Source: Aphrophora alni
Taxonomy: Eukaryota > Arthropoda > Insecta > Hemiptera > Aphrophoridae
Assembly: GCA_963513935.1 (NCBI GenBank)
Contig: OY740769.1
Span: 70,511,712-70,575,711, forward strand
DNA length: 64,000 nt
Reading direction: 5' to 3'
A model generated the notes under the pieces. The model saw nothing but the letters and a program-made list of their open reading frames with translations. It was not told the origin of the DNA and made no database searches. Positions 36,599 through 47,400 of the stretch are shown one piece after another; position 1 is the stretch's first letter, and each line of letters starts with the position of its first letter. Made by a program: the position numbers and the translations under genes.

Positions 36599-37669
36599 AA
36601 ATCATTGTTTGCTTAAACCCCCTTTTCTCCTTTTTCTTCTTCTTCTTATTCTACAAGTCTCCATACGTTTTGGACTACATTTACTATTACTGTCCTTCCT
36701 CGTCTTCGTTTATCTTTAAATCATTGTTTGCTTAAACCCCCTTTTCTCCTTTTTCTTCTTCTTCTTATTCTACAAGTCTCCATACGTTTTGAACTGTATT
36801 TACTATTACTGTCCTTCCTCGTCTTCGTTTATCTTTAAATCATTGTTTGCTTAAACCCCCTTTTCTCCTTTTTCTTCTTCTTCTTATTCTACAAGTCTCC
36901 ATACGTTTTGGACTACATTTACTATTACTGTCCTTCCTCGTCTTCGTTTATCTTTAAATCATTGTTTGCTTAAACCCCCTTTTCTCCTTTTTCTTCTTCT
37001 TCTTATTCTACAAGTCTCCATACGTTTTGAACTGTATTTACTATTACTGTCCTTCCTCGTCTTCGTTTATCTTTAAATCATTGTTTGCTTAAACCCCCTT
37101 TTCTCCTTTTTCTTCTTCTTCTTATTCTACAAGTCTCCATACGTTTTGGACTACATTTACTATTACTGTCCTTCCTCGTCTTCGTTTATCTTTAAATCAT
37201 TGTTTGCTTAAACCCCCTTTTCTCCTTTTTCTTCTTCTTCTTATTCTACAAGTCTCCATACGTTTTGAACTGTATTTACTATTACTGTCCTTCCTCGTCT
37301 TCGTTTATCTTTAAATCATTGTTTGCTTAAACCCCCTTTTCTCCTTTTTCTTCTTCTTCTTATTCTACAAGTCTCCATACGTTTTGGACTACATTTACTA
37401 TTACTGTCCTTCCTCGTCTTCGTTTATCTTTAAATCATTGTTTGCTTAAACCCCCTTTTCTCCTTTTTCTTCTTCTTCTTATTCTACAAGTCTCCATACG
37501 TTTTGAACTGTATTTACTATTACTGTCCTTCCTCGTCTTCGTTTATCTTTAAATCATTGTTTGCTTAAACCCCCTTTTCTCCTTTTTCTTCTTCTTCTTA
37601 TTCTACAAGTCTCCATACGTTTTGGACTACATTTACTATTACTGTCCTTCCTCGTCTTCGTTTATCTTT
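36599..37669 (+). repeat. higher-order repeat, partial copy 0 (9 monomers)
   Basis: Monomers 6-14 alternate strictly B-A-B-A-B-A-B-A-B (B = GGACTACA, A = GAACTGTA), every one with CATTG and GCTT. This equals the second half (units 10-18) of the 18-monomer blocks that follow. Confidence 0.9.
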
Positions 37670-39819
37670 AAATCTTTGTTTGCATAAACCCCTTTTCTCC
37701 TTTTTCTTCTTCTTCTTATTCTACAAGTCTCCATACGTTTTGAACTGTATTTACTATTACTGTCCTTCCTCGTCTTCGTTTATCTTTAAATCATTGTTTG
37801 CTTAAACCCCCTTTTCTCCTTTTTCTTCTTCTTCTTATTCTACAAGTCTCCATACGTTTTGGACTACATTTACTATTACTGTCCTTCCTCGTCTTCGTTT
37901 ATCTTTAAATCATTGTTTGCTTAAACCCCCTTTTCTCCTTTTTCTTCTTCTTCTTATTCTACAAGTCTCCATACGTTTTGGACTGCATTTACTATTACTG
38001 TCCTTCCTCGTCTCCGTGTACCTATAAATCTTTGGTTGCATAAACCCCTTTTCTCCTTTTTCTTCTTCTTCTTATTCTACAAGTCTCCATACGTTTTGAA
38101 CTGTATTTACTATTACTGTCCTTCCTCGTCTCCGTGTACCTATAAATCTTTGGTTGCATAAACCCCTTTTCTCCTTTTTCTTCTTCTTCTTATTCTACAA
38201 GTCTCCATACGTTTTGAACTGTATTTACTATTACTGTCCTTCCTCGTCTTCGTTTATCTTTAAATCTTTGTTTGCATAAACCCCCTTTTCTCCTTTTTCT
38301 TCTTCTTCTTCTTATTCTACAAGTCTCCATACGTTTTGGACTACATTTACTATTACTGTCCTTCCTCGTCTTCGTTTATCTTTAAATCATTGTTTGCTTA
38401 AACCCCCTTTTCTCCTTTTTCTTCTTCTTCTTCTTATTCTACAAGTCTCCATACGTTTTGAACTGTATTTACTATTACTGTCCTTCCTCGTCTTCGTTTA
38501 TCTTTAAATCTTTGTTTGCATAAACCCCCTTTTCTCCTTTTTCTTCTTCTTCTTCTTATTCTACAAGTCTCCATACGTTTTGGACTACATTTACTATTAC
38601 TGTCCTTCCTCGTCTTCGTTTATCTTTAAATCTTTGTTTGCATAAACCCCTTTTCTCCTTTTTCTTCTTCTTCTTCTTATTCTACAAGTCTCCATACGTT
38701 TTGAACTGTATTTACTATTACTGTCCTTCCTCGTCTTCGTTTATCTTTAAATCATTGTTTGCTTAAACCCCCTTTTCTCCTTTTTCTTCTTCTTCTTATT
38801 CTACAAGTCTCCATACGTTTTGGACTACATTTACTATTACTGTCCTTCCTCGTCTTCGTTTATCTTTAAATCATTGTTTGCTTAAACCCCCTTTTCTCCT
38901 TTTTCTTCTTCTTCTTATTCTACAAGTCTCCATACGTTTTGAACTGTATTTACTATTACTGTCCTTCCTCGTCTTCGTTTATCTTTAAATCATTGTTTGC
39001 TTAAACCCCCTTTTCTCCTTTTTCTTCTTCTTCTTATTCTACAAGTCTCCATACGTTTTGGACTACATTTACTATTACTGTCCTTCCTCGTCTTCGTTTA
39101 TCTTTAAATCATTGTTTGCTTAAACCCCCTTTTCTCCTTTTTCTTCTTCTTCTTATTCTACAAGTCTCCATACGTTTTGAACTGTATTTACTATTACTGT
39201 CCTTCCTCGTCTTCGTTTATCTTTAAATCATTGTTTGCTTAAACCCCCTTTTCTCCTTTTTCTTCTTCTTCTTATTCTACAAGTCTCCATACGTTTTGGA
39301 CTACATTTACTATTACTGTCCTTCCTCGTCTTCGTTTATCTTTAAATCATTGTTTGCTTAAACCCCCTTTTCTCCTTTTTCTTCTTCTTCTTATTCTACA
39401 AGTCTCCATACGTTTTGAACTGTATTTACTATTACTGTCCTTCCTCGTCTTCGTTTATCTTTAAATCATTGTTTGCTTAAACCCCCTTTTCTCCTTTTTC
39501 TTCTTCTTCTTATTCTACAAGTCTCCATACGTTTTGGACTACATTTACTATTACTGTCCTTCCTCGTCTTCGTTTATCTTTAAATCATTGTTTGCTTAAA
39601 CCCCCTTTTCTCCTTTTTCTTCTTCTTCTTATTCTACAAGTCTCCATATGTTTTGAACTGTATTTACTATTACTGTCCTTCCTCGTCTTCGTTTATCTTT
39701 AAATCATTGTTTGCTTAAACCCCCTTTTCTCCTTTTTCTTCTTCTTCTTATTCTACAAGTCTCCATACGTTTTGGACTACATTTACTATTACTGTCCTTC
39801 CTCGTCTTCGTTTATCTTT
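37670..39819 (+). repeat. higher-order repeat copy 1 (18 monomers, 2,150 bp)
   Basis: Unit order by starts: 37,670 (A, four C); 37,788 (B); 37,907 (GGACTGCA, then TCTCCGTGTACC); 38,026 and 38,144 (TTTGG, four C); 38,262, 38,384, 38,506 and 38,628 (extra TTC, alternating B/A); then nine CATTG monomers alternating B/A from 38,749. The penultimate monomer carries the private change CATATG for CATACG near 39,648, shared with copy 2 but absent from partial copy 0. Confidence 0.92.
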
Positions 39820-41972
39820 AAATCTTTGTTTGCATAAACCCCTTTTCTCCTTTTTCTTCTTCTTCTTATTCTACAAGTCTCCATACGTTTTGAACTGTAT
39901 TTACTATTACTGTCCTTCCTCGTCTTCGTTTATCTTTAAATCATTGTTTGCTTAAACCCCCTTTTCTCCTTTTTCTTCTTCTTCTTATTCTACAAGTCTC
40001 CATACGTTTTGGACTACATTTACTATTACTGTCCTTCCTCGTCTTCGTTTATCTTTAAATCATTGTTTGCTTAAACCCCCTTTTCTCCTTTTTCTTCTTC
40101 TTCTTATTCTACAAGTCTCCATACGTTTTGGACTGCATTTACTATTACTGTCCTTCCTCGTCTCCGTGTACCTATAAATCTTTGGTTGCATAAACCCCTT
40201 TTCTCCTTTTTCTTCTTCTTCTTATTCTACAAGTCTCCATACGTTTTGAACTGTATTTACTATTACTGTCCTTCCTCGTCTCAGTGTACCTATAAATCTT
40301 TGGTTGCATAAACCCCTTTTCTCCTTTTTCTTCTTCTTCTTATTCTACAAGTCTCCATACGTTTTGAACTGTATTTACTATTACTGTCCTTCCTCGTCTT
40401 CGTTTATCTTTAAATCTTTGTTTGCATAAACCCCCTTTTCTCCTTTTTCTTCTTCTTCTTCTTATTCTACAAGTCTCCATACGTTTTGGACTACATTTAC
40501 TATTACTGTCCTTCCTCGTCTTCGTTTATCTTTAAATCATTGTTTGCTTAAACCCCCTTTTCTCCTTTTTCTTCTTCTTCTTCTTATTCTACAAGTCTCC
40601 ATACGTTTTGAACTGTATTTACTATTACTGTCCTTCCTCGTCTTCGTTTATCTTTAAATCTTTGTTTGCATAAACCCCCTTTTCTCCTTTTTCTTCTTCT
40701 TCTTCTTATTCTACAAGTCTCCATACGTTTTGGACTACATTTACTATTACTGTCCTTCCTCGTCTTCGTTTATCTTTAAATCTTTGTTTGCATAAACCCC
40801 TTTTCTCCTTTTTCTTCTTCTTCTTCTTATTCTACAAGTCTCCATACGTTTTGAACTGTATTTACTATTACTGTCCTTCCTCGTCTTCGTTTATCTTTAA
40901 ATCATTGTTTGCTTAAACCCCCTTTTCTCCTTTTTCTTCTTCTTCTTCTTATTCTACAAGTCTCCATACGTTTTGGACTACATTTACTATTACTGTCCTT
41001 CCTCGTCTTCGTTTATCTTTAAATCATTGTTTGCTTAAACCCCCTTTTCTCCTTTTTCTTCTTCTTCTTATTCTACAAGTCTCCATACGTTTTGAACTGT
41101 ATTTACTATTACTGTCCTTCCTCGTCTTCGTTTATCTTTAAATCATTGTTTGCTTAAACCCCCTTTTCTCCTTTTTCTTCTTCTTCTTATTCTACAAGTC
41201 TCCATACGTTTTGGACTACATTTACTATTACTGTCCTTCCTCGTCTTCGTTTATCTTTAAATCATTGTTTGCTTAAACCCCCTTTTCTCCTTTTTCTTCT
41301 TCTTCTTATTCTACAAGTCTCCATACGTTTTGAACTGTATTTACTATTACTGTCCTTCCTCGTCTTCGTTTATCTTTAAATCATTGTTTGCTTAAACCCC
41401 CTTTTCTCCTTTTTCTTCTTCTTCTTATTCTACAAGTCTCCATACGTTTTGGACTACATTTACTATTACTGTCCTTCCTCGTCTTCGTTTATCTTTAAAT
41501 CATTGTTTGCTTAAACCCCCTTTTCTCCTTTTTCTTCTTCTTCTTATTCTACAAGTCTCCATACGTTTTGAACTGTATTTACTATTACTGTCCTTCCTCG
41601 TCTTCGTTTATCTTTAAATCATTGTTTGCTTAAACCCCCTTTTCTCCTTTTTCTTCTTCTTCTTATTCTACAAGTCTCCATACGTTTTGGACTACATTTA
41701 CTATTACTGTCCTTCCTCGTCTTCGTTTATCTTTAAATCATTGTTTGCTTAAACCCCCTTTTCTCCTTTTTCTTCTTCTTCTTATTCTACAAGGCTCCAT
41801 ATGTTTTGAACTGTATTTACTATTACTGTCCTTCCTCGTCTTCGTTTATCTTTAAATCATTGTTTGCTTAAACCCCCTTTTCTCCTTTTTCTTCTTCTTC
41901 TTATTCTACAAGTCTCCATACGTTTTGGACTACATTTACTATTACTGTCCTTCCTCGTCTTCGTTTATCTTT
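39820..41972 (+). repeat. higher-order repeat copy 2 (18 monomers, 2,153 bp)
   Basis: Repeats copy 1 monomer by monomer, including all variant sites and the CATATG change (near 41,800). Private differences: TCTCAGTG instead of TCTCCGTG near 40,281, one extra TTC in the tenth monomer (40,899), and AAGGCTCC for AAGTCTCC near 41,793. Otherwise near identity over more than 2 kb. Confidence 0.92.
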
Positions 41973-43289
41973 AAATCTTTGTTTGCATAAACCCCTTTTC
42001 TCCTTTTTCTTCTTCTTCTTATTCTACAAGTCTCCATACGTTTTGAACTGTATTTACTATTACTGTCCTTCCTCGTCTTCGTTTATCTTTAAATCATTGT
42101 TTGCTTAAACCCCCTTTTCTCCTTTTTCTTCTTCTTCTTATTCTACAAGTCTCCATACGTTTTGGACTACATTTACTATTACTGTCCTTCCTCGTCTTCG
42201 TTTATCTTTAAATCATTGTTTGCTTAAACCCCCTTTTCTCCTTTTTCTTCTTCTTCTTATTCTACAAGTCTCCATACGTTTTGGACTGCATTTACTATTA
42301 CTGTCCTTCCTCGTCTCCGTGTACCTATAAATCTTTGGTTGCATAAACCCCTTTTCTCCTTTTTCTTCTTCTTCTTATTCTACAAGTCTCCATACGTTTT
42401 GAACTGTATTTACTATTACTGTCCTTCCTCGTCTCCGTGTACCTATAAATCTTTGGTTGCATAAACCCCTTTTCTCCTTTTTCTTCTTCTTCTTATTCTA
42501 CAAGTCTCCATACGTTTTGAACTGTATTTACTATTACTGTCCTTCCTCGTCTTCGTTTATCTTTAAATCTTTGTTTGCATAAACCCCCTTTTCTCCTTTT
42601 TCTTCTTCTTCTTCTTATTCTACAAGTCTCCATACGTTTTGGACTACATTTACTATTACTGTCCTTCCTCGTCTTCGTTTATCTTTAAATCATTGTTTGC
42701 TTAAACCCCCTTTTCTCCTTTTTCTTCTTCTTCTTCTTATTCTACAAGTCTCCATACGTTTTGAACTGTATTTACTATTACTGTCCTTCCTCGTCTTCGT
42801 TTATCTTTAAATCTTTGTTTGCATAAACCCCCTTTTCTCCTTTTTCTTCTTCTTCTTCTTATTCTACAAGTCTCCATACGTTTTGGACTACATTTACTAT
42901 TACTGTCCTTCCTCGTCTTCGTTTATCTTTAAATCTTTGTTTGCATAAACCCCTTTTCTCCTTTTTCTTCTTCTTCTTCTTATTCTACAAGTCTCCATAC
43001 GTTTTGAACTGTATTTACTATTACTGTCCTTCCTCGTCTTCGTTTATCTTTAAATCATTGTTTGCTTAAACCCCCTTTTCTCCTTTTTCTTCTTCTTCTT
43101 ATTCTACAAGTCTCCATACGTTTTGGACTACATTTACTATTACTGTCCTTCCTCGTCTTCGTTTATCTTTAAATCATTGTTTGCTTAAACCCCCTTTTCT
43201 CCTTTTTCTTCTTCTTCTTATTCTACAAGTCTCCATACGTTTTGAACTGTATTTACTATTACTGTCCTTCCTCGTCTTCGTTTATCTTT
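41973..43289 (+). repeat. higher-order repeat copy 3, truncated (11 monomers)
   Basis: Monomers starting at 41,973, 42,091, 42,210, 42,329, 42,447, 42,565, 42,687, 42,809, 42,931, 43,052 and 43,171 follow units 1-11 of the block. After 43,289 the order jumps. Confidence 0.9.
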
Positions 43290-43752
43290 AAATCATTGTT
43301 TGCTTAAACCCCCTTTTCTCCTTTTTCTTCTTCTTCTTATTCTACAAGTCTCCATACGTTTTGGACTGCATTTACTATTACTGTCCTTCCTCGTCTCCGT
43401 GTACCTATAAATCTTTGGTTGCATAAACCCCTTTTCTCCTTTTTCTTCTTCTTCTTATTCTACAAGTCTCCATACGTTTTGGACTGCATTTACTATTACT
43501 GTCCTTCCTCGTCTCCGTGTACCTATAAATCTTTGGTTGCATAAACCCCTTTTCTCCTTTTTCTTCTTCTTCTTATTCTACAAGTCTCCATACGTTTTGA
43601 ACTGTATTTACTATTACTGTCCTTCCTCGTCTTCGTTTATCTTTAAATCATTGTTTGCTTAAACCCCCTTTTCTCCTTTTTCTTCTTCTTCTTATTCTAC
43701 AAGTCTTCATACGTTTTGGACTTCATTTACTATTACTGTCCTTCCTCGTCTA
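43290..43752 (+). repeat. right edge of satellite, rearranged (monomers 62-65)
   Basis: Instead of unit 12, the monomer at 43,290 is of unit-3 type (GGACTGCA, TCTCCGTG). The next (43,409) is a hybrid, TTTGG with GGACTGCA, not found elsewhere; 43,527 is unit-5 type. The last monomer (43,645) has private changes AAGTCTTCAT and GGACTTCAT and breaks off after CTCGTCT. This is the pattern expected of unequal exchange at an array edge. Confidence 0.88.
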
Positions 43753-43769
43753 CAATTCCCAACATTTGT

Positions 43770-43836
43770 AAAACATTTTCAAGTTTTTAAAATATCTGAA
43801 GCATATTGTATGAATTATTAGCATATATGAGCGATT
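43770..43836 (+). repeat. 65-bp repeat D, right of satellite
   Basis: ACATTTTCAAGTTTTTAAAA then TATCTGAAGCATATTGTATG and TTAGCATATATGAGCGATTT match 34,621-34,687. It starts 18 bp after the last satellite base. Confidence 0.75.
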
Positions 43837-43935
43837 TATACCACATCTTCCATTACGTCCATCATCCTTCCATAATTTTTTAGGACGGCCTACAATCTTT
43901 TGCCATCCGGTCATCTAAAAACTTCATACTTAAGA
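43837..43935 (-). pseudogene. LINE C-terminal fragment
   Basis: On the minus strand, codons near 43,909-43,850 read GWQKIVGRPKKLWKDDG, the R-GRPxxxWxDD motif found near the C-terminus of many arthropod LINE reverse transcriptases. The rest of the protein is not legible. Repeat D lies directly downstream and may be part of the same element's 3' end. Confidence 0.45.
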
Positions 43936-44760
43936 AACGCTTATCAATACTTCTTGTCATTTGTCATGACCATTACGTTTGCATTAATATGTCGGACATA
44001 AAAATACAGACTTTTGAATTTTTAAAGAATATATATTGGATTAAACTTAATTATACATTATATATAGAAACTAAGTTTTTTTTTATAAGTTGATTTGATA
44101 TTTTCATTTATTCAACTTATTTTAGATATTAATATGCACACAAAACATAGTGCCTAAGCGCTAATAGATTTTAAAGGTATAACTAGGCGCCACTATATTC
44201 GACTACAAAAGGTATGAGTAAAAATCTAATAAAAGACTAGATTCACTATAAAGTGATGAAGTTTAATAACTGGTATTCGAGATTTAATAACACATTTTCG
44301 ATCCTTTATCCTTTCAGCGCGAGTTTGTTATTACATTATGTTTAGTTCCTGATTTAGAGATTTGATATATGACATCTCGAGGGAAAACCGAGGAACCTCG
44401 TTAAACCTTACGATGGTACTGATTAACTGTTACTTGTGATGATTAGGCTATAAACAATATCAAGTTTAATATCGTTTTTGAGAGTCAAAGTTAACTCAGA
44501 GAATCACTAAATAAAATGAGAAGAACTCGTACTAATTTTCTTAAAATTTATTATTACAAAATTTAATTTAAAAAAAAAATTCAATAGAAAGTGTTTTAAC
44601 GTCTCACAACACCGTGAGAATAGCAAGTTACATCAAAATTGGTCATGAATGGATAAAATAAATTAAATACAAAAACTTTGCAAAGACTTTCACAAAAAAA
44701 AAAAGAAATGATCTCATATTAATAATAGTTTATTTTAGTAATCAACACTTGCAGAAAATT
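43936..44760. other. AT-rich sequence without supportable genes
   Basis: No frame, RNA gene or repeat recognised. Only short A and T runs. Confidence 0.4.
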
Positions 44761-45001
44761 CAATCGTTGAATGAAAGAAACTTACAATTATTTTACAAGA
44801 AACACTATATTTTCAATAAGATGGCGTTTCAAAAACGAAGTCGTCATCCTTAGTTGTTTACAAATACACAAACACTAAGTTATTTTATTTTAGTACGCTT
44901 AAGAACTGAGGATGTGGCTATACACGGAAACGTCTAATCTTGAAAATAAAGAGTTTGTTGTGAAAATGAGTCTGTTCCTTTCATTTGCTATTGTGAATTG
45001 A
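44761..45001. mobile_element. foldback family B, complete element (about 240 bp)
   Basis: Two arms of about 90 bp are inverted copies at about 70% identity. Left arm: CAATCGTTGAATGAAAGAAA, TATTTTCAATAAGATGGCGT, CATCCTTAGTT. Right arm read from the other strand: CAATTCACAATAGCAAATGA then AAGG, TTATTTTCAAGATTAGACGT, CATCCTCAGTT. The centre is about 50 bp of AT-rich DNA. Solo arms lie at 13,833, 48,783 and 58,884. It has no coding capacity and is probably a non-autonomous DNA transposon. Confidence 0.65.
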
Positions 45002-45090
45002 CCACAAAATAAACGAAATAAACGAAAACTTTCCCATTACAAAAAACTAGACAAAAATTATAAATCAGGTGTGGGCGGTTACCAACCTAC

Positions 45091-45311
45091 CATCGAAGAC
45101 AAGATGCAAATTTAGATATCTAGAAATTCTTCCAAGATAAATTTTGTATTGATAAAACTTCTGTGAAATATGGTAAAAGTTGTAGTCTAATGCTCCAGGC
45201 ACTTGGATCTTCCCCAGTCGCCTTCTAGTTTCCAAATATAGGTTGTGGAATGTCCACTGTACTTGTCTTGTAAGTTTTCTCATATCTCTAGATGTGTTGC
45301 ATTCATATCGT
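45091..45311 (-). CDS. candidate internal coding exon, unrecognised
   Basis: On the minus strand a strong acceptor (TTTAATATTTCACAG, AG at 45,313-45,312) is followed by 73 complete codons in one open frame and then a donor GATG/GTAGGT (GT at 45,090-45,089). The exon would start with one base and end with one base of split codons. The peptide looks protein-like: RYECNTSRDMRKLTRQVQW and YNFYHISQKFYQYKIYLGR, rich in aromatic and basic residues. I do not recognise the family. Splice-like sites occur by chance in AT-rich DNA, so this is a reasoned candidate only. Confidence 0.4.
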
Positions 45312-45474
45312 CTGTGAAATATTAAAGTTAATAAGCACTACCGCAGATAGTGTAGGGTGCTGATCTAATTAATTATGAGTAACGATTATATCCCAAATAC
45401 CAAAACTGGATTGTAGAGTTCCTAATGTGTTATTACATTATTAATGCACTTTGTTATTGCTCATCAGACATTGT

Positions 45475-45602
45475 TTATTCATAGTCAGCATTGATGAGAG
45501 GGATGTTCCCTTGGTGTTCAACGTATACGTAGGTATCCTTCACAGTGACACCTGGAGTGAAATTGGTTGGCCGTATAAAAACTTTCTGGAGCCGATAGCA
45601 AA
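45475..45602 (-). CDS. candidate exon ending in a stop, unrecognised
   Basis: On the minus strand an acceptor CAATATATTTTAG (AG at 45,604-45,603) precedes 41 open codons ending in TAA at 45,475-45,477. The peptide includes VFIRPTNFTPGVTVKDTYVY and HQGNIPLINADYE. G+C is higher than in the flanks. Read this way it would be a terminal exon and could not continue to the 45,311 exon. In another frame a CCAG/GTGTCA donor at about 45,550 would give a phase-compatible join (16 codons) to that exon. The two readings exclude each other. Confidence 0.3.
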
Positions 45603-47084
45603 CTAAAATATATTGGACTCTCACAGAACCTTTTTCAACTCTGTCTTAACTTACCGTACCAGCTACCTCACCTCATTCATGAACAAAGACAACGTACCAA
45701 ATTAAATAACAAAATAAGATTCATTCATATTTTTAAAAATATTCAAATGGACCTCATCGGCTGTCAGAGTTTATTTTGTTATTTTCCAAATTTACATAAT
45801 ATGTTGTTTGATAAGATATTGTTATCAATCATCACACATGATTGACAGCCTTGCAAAAACCATTTCATTTTTCTAACTCAGGCTACCTCTAAATGTATAT
45901 TTCTGTTAAATTTGGAAGTCTATTTTCCCCCCGGTTATATACCTTTTTGTATATTATTATTTATGTGGGAAGGTAAAAATATCATTTCAAAGAATATTGG
46001 TTTTTTATGTAAAATCCTATTTCTAAATTATAAGCGTGGATGGATACTCAATATTCTGTTAAATGTAAATAATTAATCCCTGGGATGTCGGATCGGTTGA
46101 ATGATTGGATCCAGAATACAATTACACCAAGTCTACTGCTCGACAACCAATGAGCATATCTTCATTTCACAATTGCTCCTAAGCAAAACAATGACATTGA
46201 AGGCAAATTGCTTTATGAATATTTATGTTTAAAAGTAGAATTGATGGCAGTGTTTGTCTCCGTACAATAGATACTTTCATACCAAGGTCGGAGGATTTCT
46301 GGAAAATTGAGTTGTTGATTTGCCGAACGAATTAGAGTTTAGTTTAATTTAAATTATGGTAAAAGTGTGATATACACGTGTCATCACATTTACTGTTTAA
46401 GGCAAACATCCATATTTGTAGTAGCAGCTATCCATCGCAATAGTCGAACTCAAAATTTTTAAAGTGTAAATTAAATATGATGTGATTTTTATGCAATTAC
46501 ACGAAGATACATAAAGAGCAGGTTTGGTCTGTTCGTCTTACCATCCGTCTGTTCAAAGCTAAGGATCAGGATAACGATTTTGATTTACTTAAAATGTAAG
46601 CTCTAAAAGGACCCTAATAATGGGATTAGGTATTGTCGGAAAATAATCAGACATTTCAGAAACTTCCTCACATGATCATACGCAAGCCAGAACCAAAACA
46701 AAAACAGAATCTTCCCGAAATTTCTAAGTTTGAGTTATCGTTCAAGTGAAAATAAACGACGGACACGTGGTAGAATGTCTTAAATCAGGTAATATTTATC
46801 AAATTTTAGTTCATCAAAATTTAAATATGACAGTTTTAAATATAAACCCATGAACTATACTAGTATTTTAGAAACTAAATGAATACGCGGCAGTTATTTA
46901 TTACTTATTACTTTCCTATTTGTTTGCAAAACGTAATTTTCTTTTACATGTAGTTAGGTACATTGGTTTGCGTCACAAACATTCACATTTTATTAAAATT
47001 TTATTGAAATCATTTAAGATTATTTTAAGATATTCAATTTTCAACAAGATTTTAATCTATATTTTCTCTTTTTGACTGACAAAT
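45603..47084. other. AT-rich sequence without supportable genes
   Basis: A minus-strand frame near 46,230-46,310 preceded by an AATTTTCCAG acceptor-like site is open for about 35 codons but has no clear donor. Nothing else is recognised. Confidence 0.35.
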
Positions 47085-47400
47085 TCTGAACCGGCAATTT
47101 TGCACAGATGGGAGGGGCATTAAATTGTATTTAAACATCTTAGAGGCTACATAGATTTTATCGAAATTTTAATTAAGTCGATATAATCTATTTTTTAAAT
47201 TATAAATTTTGTGTTTAAGTCTTAAGGCAATTATTCTAAATTAGTAGTTATTTAAAAACTGTAGTATTCGAAACATATGTCTTTGTCAACTGTTTGGGCT
47301 TTACCCCATCTCATAGACGAATAGACGATATGAAACAAACAGACGATAGTCAGTCCCAAAACCCAATTTTATGTTCACAGGAACCCTTAAACGCGTTTTA
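47085..47400 (+). mobile_element. dispersed repeat family C, copy 2
   Basis: GAACCGGCAATTTT, TTAGAGGCTACATAGATTTT, ACAGACGATAGTCAGTCCCA then AAACCCAATTTTA match copy 1 and the copy at 60,148. It is heavily diverged and non-coding. Confidence 0.55.

Larger units (their letters stand above)
35981..43752 (+). repeat. 119-bp polypyrimidine satellite array with nested higher-order repeats
   Basis: About 65 head-to-tail monomers starting at 36,001 (phase set at AAATCWTTG). Usual length is 119 bp, with 118, 121 and 122-bp variants caused only by the C-run (4 or 5) and the number of TTC units (3-5). One monomer counts roughly A20 C31 G9 T59, so the plus strand is about 76% pyrimidine with one 35-nt polypyrimidine stretch (CCCCCTTTTCTCCTTTTTCT then TTC repeats) broken by a single A. 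Key diagnostic sites: GAACTGTA versus GGACTACA or GGACTGCA; CTTTG..GCAT versus CATTG..GCTT versus TTTGG..GCAT; TCTTCGTTTATCTT versus TCTCCGTGTACCTAT. The period is not a multiple of three and every frame carries stops, so it is not coding. No CENP-B box is present. It is not a CRISPR: there are no spacers. Confidence 0.98.

Noticed and set aside
36001..43752. CRISPR-like array
   Set aside because: Monomers are contiguous with no variable spacers, the unit is 119 bp, and the surrounding DNA is eukaryotic.
36001..43752. Centromeric CENP-B box in the satellite
   Set aside because: The nearest match (TTCGTTTATCTTTAAA) lacks the required A and CGGG positions.
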